DNA of 16,168 nt from Planctomycetia bacterium (GTDB lineage Bacteria; Planctomycetota; Planctomycetia; Gemmatales; Gemmataceae), in NCBI GenBank assembly GCA_022616395.1, contig JAKEEV010000431.1, positions 1-16,168 on the forward strand. Direction: 5' to 3'. The position numbers were made by a program, and so were the translations under genes. Below the pieces are notes generated by a model. The model saw nothing but the letters and a program-made list of their open reading frames with translations, was not told the origin of the DNA and ran no database searches. This document shows, one piece after another, positions 13,492-16,168 of this stretch. The first letter of the stretch is position 1, and each line of letters opens with the position of its first letter.

Positions 13492-13539
13492 GCGGGTTGG
13501 GGCCACGATGCGTCCCCGACCCACAGGAGGAATCTGTGG
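13492..13539 (+). promoter_or_regulatory. Primase leader: two stacked hairpins around the start site
   Basis: GGGTTGGGG (13494-13502) can pair with CCCCGACCC (13514-13522), 9 bp with one T·G pair. Alternatively CCACAG (13521-13526) pairs with CTGTGG (13534-13539) with the ribosome binding site GAGG in the 7-nt loop and the GTG start codon inside the stem. The two share bases 13521-13522. Blocks GCGGGTTG and CGTCCCCGACCC also occur in the leader of the 11925 gene. Confidence 0.5.
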
Positions 13540-14597
13540 GCACTCAACTTGACTCACACCCGACGGATAAGGGGTTGTCGCCTCTGCAACTGGCGATCCG
13601 CTCACACGACACTTTCGCGGTCGCTACGGCGTATCGCGACCTCGGCGTTTCGACCTTCCCCGTGAAGACCGACGGCAGCAAGGAACCCGCGTTCGCCGGG
13701 TGGCGAGAGTATGCCGAGCGTCTGCCCACGCTCGATGAACTGAAGCGGTGGCACTCGCGACCCAACCGCCACGGCATCGGCGTTGCGGGTGGTGTGGCAT
13801 CCGGGAACTTGGCTGTGTTCGACTTCGAGACGTGGGCGGCGTTCATCCACTGGGGTGGAAGTCTAGCCGCCGTCGACCGCGAACACCTCGCACGCTGCCC
13901 GGTCATTGGGACGCCGGGAGGCGGTGCTCATGTCTACGTCCGCCTCGTCGAGCCGATGAAGGGGTGCAAACTCGCCCGCACAGTGGCAGGCGAAACCTTG
14001 ATTGAGATTCGCGGCTGCCAGCACTATGTCGTAGCACCAGGTTCACCGCCGGTCTGTCATCCTCTCCGTCGATCCTATCGACTGCTTCGCCCAGGGTGGC
14101 TCGATGGTGAACCCTTCGAGCCGATGCCACTCGACGTGTGGCACGGGTTGACTGTTCTCGCCGCTGAACTCAACGAGTACAGCCGCCCTGCGGCCCGCGA
14201 AGTGGTGGGGGATCGGCCGGCGAGTGCAGCAACAGGCGATAGACCCGGCGACGACTTCAATCAAAGGATTCAGTGGGGCGACATCCTCACGCCGCACGGG
14301 TGGAAGGTGTACCGCTCGACCGCAGGCGCAACCTACTGGTGCCGACCGGGCAAGAGTCCCGCAGGGGTCTCTGCGTCAACCGGGTTCTGCCGCGGCCTAT
14401 CCGGTCGCGATCTGCTCTACGTCTTCTCCACTTCGGCCGCGCCGTTCGACGCGGAAACCTGTTACAGCCGGTTCGCGGCCTACGCCCTGCTCAACCATCA
14501 CGGCGACTTCAAGGCTGCGACCCGTGCGCTGGGGGTGGCCGGTTACGGTCGTCCACTGCCGCGGATTCGCTTCAGCGGAAAGGCGGTGTGCCAATGA
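13536..14597 (+). CDS. Primase-polymerase (Prim-Pol, AEP superfamily)
   Basis: The product is 353 aa from GTG 13536, chosen because AGGAGG ends 5 nt upstream; the in-frame ATG 13508-13510 region and 13497 start lack one. The N-terminal domain (about residues 25-205) has the archaeo-eukaryotic primase catalytic set: D96-x-E98 in NLAVFDFET, the GTPGGGAHVYV strand with His132, and Arg159 in EIRGCQHYVVAPGS. The PVKTDGSKEP and W stretch before it is typical of bifunctional DNA primase/polymerase proteins of plasmids and phages. The C-terminal part (about 245-340) ends in a helical NHHGDFKAATRALGVAGYG segment common in such primases. It should start DNA synthesis for the element's own replication. 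The stop overlaps the ATG of the ATPase gene (ATGA), implying coupled synthesis with its partner helicase. Confidence 0.92.
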   Translation: MGTQLDSHPTDKGLSPLQLAIRSHDTFAVATAYRDLGVSTFPVKTDGSKEPAFAGWREYAERLPTLDELKRWHSRPNRHGIGVAGGVASGNLAVFDFETWAAFIHWGGSLAAVDREHLARCPVIGTPGGGAHVYVRLVEPMKGCKLARTVAGETLIEIRGCQHYVVAPGSPPVCHPLRRSYRLLRPGWLDGEPFEPMPLDVWHGLTVLAAELNEYSRPAAREVVGDRPASAATGDRPGDDFNQRIQWGDILTPHGWKVYRSTAGATYWCRPGKSPAGVSASTGFCRGLSGRDLLYVFSTSAAPFDAETCYSRFAAYALLNHHGDFKAATRALGVAGYGRPLPRIRFSGKAVCQ

Positions 14598-16120
14598 CTG
14601 CTCCCAACAAGCTGACCCTTCCTGACAACTTGGGCGACATCACCCTGAACGTTGTGCCCAACTGTAAGCCGGGCCGGTATCTGGTCGTCGCTGCTTACGA
14701 GGGGAAGGAGTTAAGCCGGAACACGTTCGATCTGAACTCCGAACACAGTCGAAGTCGCTTTGTCACTCGGGCAGAGAAATGTGATCTCAACGGTCGGGCT
14801 GATGAGTTCCGCGAACATCTCGGCGACAGACTGCTCGCCTACGCCAAAGCTCCGCCTGGCGCACCTGATCCCCCACCATCGACTACCAACCAGCTCGCCG
14901 ACGATCCCCGAGGCGAAGCACTCGCCAGGATGCCCGAGGACGTGAAGGCGGAAGCCGAACGCCTCCTTGCCGACTCGAAACTCTTGGAACGAATCATTGC
15001 CGACATTGAAGCCGCCGGCGTGGTTGGCGAACGCCGACTCGCCGCGACTCTCTACCTCGCCGGCGTGAGCGTGCAGTTGCCCAGGCCACTCTCAGCCATC
15101 GTTCGCGGACCATCGTGCTCGGGCAAATCGTACACCGCGGAACGTGTCGCGGGCTTCTTTCCGCCCGAGGTGGTCTTGTTCGCAACCAGCATCACCACCA
15201 ATGCGCTCTATTACTTCCCGCCCGGAGCCTTGCGGCATCGACTCGTGATTGGAGGTGAGCGATCACGGTTGGAAGACGACGACAGGGCAGAGGCGACACG
15301 AGCGTTGCGGGAGATGATCGAAAGCGCTCGATTGTCGAAAGCGGTTCCAGTCAAGGAACACGACACAATCACTACGAAGGTCATCGAGCAGCAAGGCCCG
15401 ATTAGCTTCATCGAAACAACCACGTTGGGCGCCATCTTCGACGAGGATGCCAACCGCTGCCTGTTGCTCGCCACCAATGAACAAGAAGAACAGACTCGCC
15501 GGATTCTCGACGCCACCGCCGCGGCTGCCGCTGGTCGTTCGCGGCCCGACCTGGAACGTCGGCGAGATGTTCATTTCGCTCTCCAGCGGATGCTGCCTCG
15601 GTGTGAGGTGCTGATCCCGTTCGCGGAACAAATCTCTGCACTGTATCCCACCGACCGTCTCGACGCCCGCCGGTCGTTCCGGCACCTGCTTCAATTGGTG
15701 CGAGCTTCCGCCCTTCTTCACTTCCGCCAGCGTGAGAGAAACTCCGGCGGCGAAGTGATCGCCACTATCGAGGACTACAACCTGACCGAACGACTCGCCC
15801 GTGGGCCATTCAGTGTGGCCGCCAGCGGGGTGTCAGACGGAGCGAGGCAGTTCCTTCTTGCGCTCCGCAACAAGTTCAAGGAAGACGAATTCTCGACCTC
15901 CGACGCACAGAAGGTGGGCGGTGGTTCGCGGCGCACCCGCTACAGCCGCTTGAAGGAACTCAACGGTGTGGGGGCCGTGGAACAGACGGAAGCCCAAAGA
16001 GGCGCGGTGCCCGCGAAGTGGAGGCTCACCGGGATAGACGCTGACAGCGGAGCAGTCGTTCCCAGTGCGCAAGCTGTGTGTGATCGGCTGTTGGGCTGCA
16101 CGCTTGCACGCTCGGCGTAA
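14594..16120 (+). CDS. P-loop ATPase, replicative helicase-like
   Basis: The product is 508 aa from ATG 14594, overlapping the primase stop; the open frame upstream to 14273 is a shadow of the primase. Residues 1-95 form a small uncharacterised N-domain. The ATPase core has Walker A GPSCSGKS (172-179), a hydrophobic strand ending in GGE (LVIGGE, Glu222) at the Walker B place, a TTTLGA segment after GPISFIE, a sensor-1-like LLATNEQ (Asn295) and QTRRI with a candidate arginine finger. This set matches ATPase domains that accompany primases in mobile elements. The last 100 residues (about 412-480) look like a winged helix (DGARQFLLALRNKF to RYSRLKELNGVGAVE and KWRLTG). It probably unwinds or remodels DNA together with the primase. 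It could instead be an initiator-type ATPase. Confidence 0.86.
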   Translation: MTAPNKLTLPDNLGDITLNVVPNCKPGRYLVVAAYEGKELSRNTFDLNSEHSRSRFVTRAEKCDLNGRADEFREHLGDRLLAYAKAPPGAPDPPPSTTNQLADDPRGEALARMPEDVKAEAERLLADSKLLERIIADIEAAGVVGERRLAATLYLAGVSVQLPRPLSAIVRGPSCSGKSYTAERVAGFFPPEVVLFATSITTNALYYFPPGALRHRLVIGGERSRLEDDDRAEATRALREMIESARLSKAVPVKEHDTITTKVIEQQGPISFIETTTLGAIFDEDANRCLLLATNEQEEQTRRILDATAAAAAGRSRPDLERRRDVHFALQRMLPRCEVLIPFAEQISALYPTDRLDARRSFRHLLQLVRASALLHFRQRERNSGGEVIATIEDYNLTERLARGPFSVAASGVSDGARQFLLALRNKFKEDEFSTSDAQKVGGGSRRTRYSRLKELNGVGAVEQTEAQRGAVPAKWRLTGIDADSGAVVPSAQAVCDRLLGCTLARSA

Positions 16121-16168
16121 ACCCTTTCGGGCCAAGCGCCACGTGTGTGCGAGTGCTGTTTTGCACGC
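16121..16168. other. Right edge of the window, non-coding
   Basis: The 48 bases after the ATPase stop hold no ribosome binding site, terminator or copy of the tRNA-His 3' end. The element therefore continues beyond the window. Confidence 0.6.

Noticed and set aside
13480..13502. Terminator between the DUF1580 and primase genes
   Set aside because: CCCCA/TGGGG with an inner CGC/GCG pair can be drawn, but the stem is interrupted and no T run follows.

Overview
The window looks like a piece of a planctomycete chromosome, most likely from the Gemmataceae. The evidence is the high GC content, a DUF1559 pseudopilin-like protein, a DUF1580 protein, tandem stand-alone WD40 proteins and a planctomycete-style tyrosine integrase. 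The assignment rests on family content only.

Positions 1-5191 (+ strand) are a compact operon of six WD40 genes, the first cut by the window edge. They are separated by 7-17 nt. Each of the five complete products reads as a single seven-bladed propeller with no signal peptide or extra domain, and all six end in the same last blade, closing on WDVD plus one residue. Positions 5192-5794 hold no convincing gene but contain three copies of a REP-like GC-rich repeat, two of them in inverted orientation. Positions 5795-7249 carry a small lipoprotein and a DUF1559 protein with a prepilin-type N-terminus, closed by a strong intrinsic terminator (7277-7303).

Positions 7315-10079 (- strand) carry, in transcription order, a small GlsB/YeaQ-type membrane protein, a TIGR00300 family enzyme (LOR/SDH domain, related to archaeal ornithine cyclodeaminase) and an Rpn-family PD-(D/E)XK nuclease. 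The enzyme and the nuclease overlap as GTGA and are probably translationally coupled.

From the tRNA-His gene (10283-10357) to the right edge the content is that of an integrated element. The order is a tyrosine integrase directly downstream of the tRNA, an unknown 361-aa protein with a winged-helix-like C-terminus, a DUF1580 excisionase/adaptor-like protein, a primase-polymerase, and a P-loop ATPase/helicase overlapping it by ATGA. This is the layout of a self-replicating integrative element or phage-satellite-like island, with tRNA-His as the likely attachment site. The distal att site is not visible.

The least expected signals are in the element's non-coding parts. There are three consecutive perfect hairpins between tRNA and integrase. 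A leader before the unknown gene has interleaved helices that can hide the ribosome binding site. A related leader lies before the primase gene. A palindrome before the DUF1580 gene is built from two DnaA-box-like 9-mers and could be a replication origin or operator.
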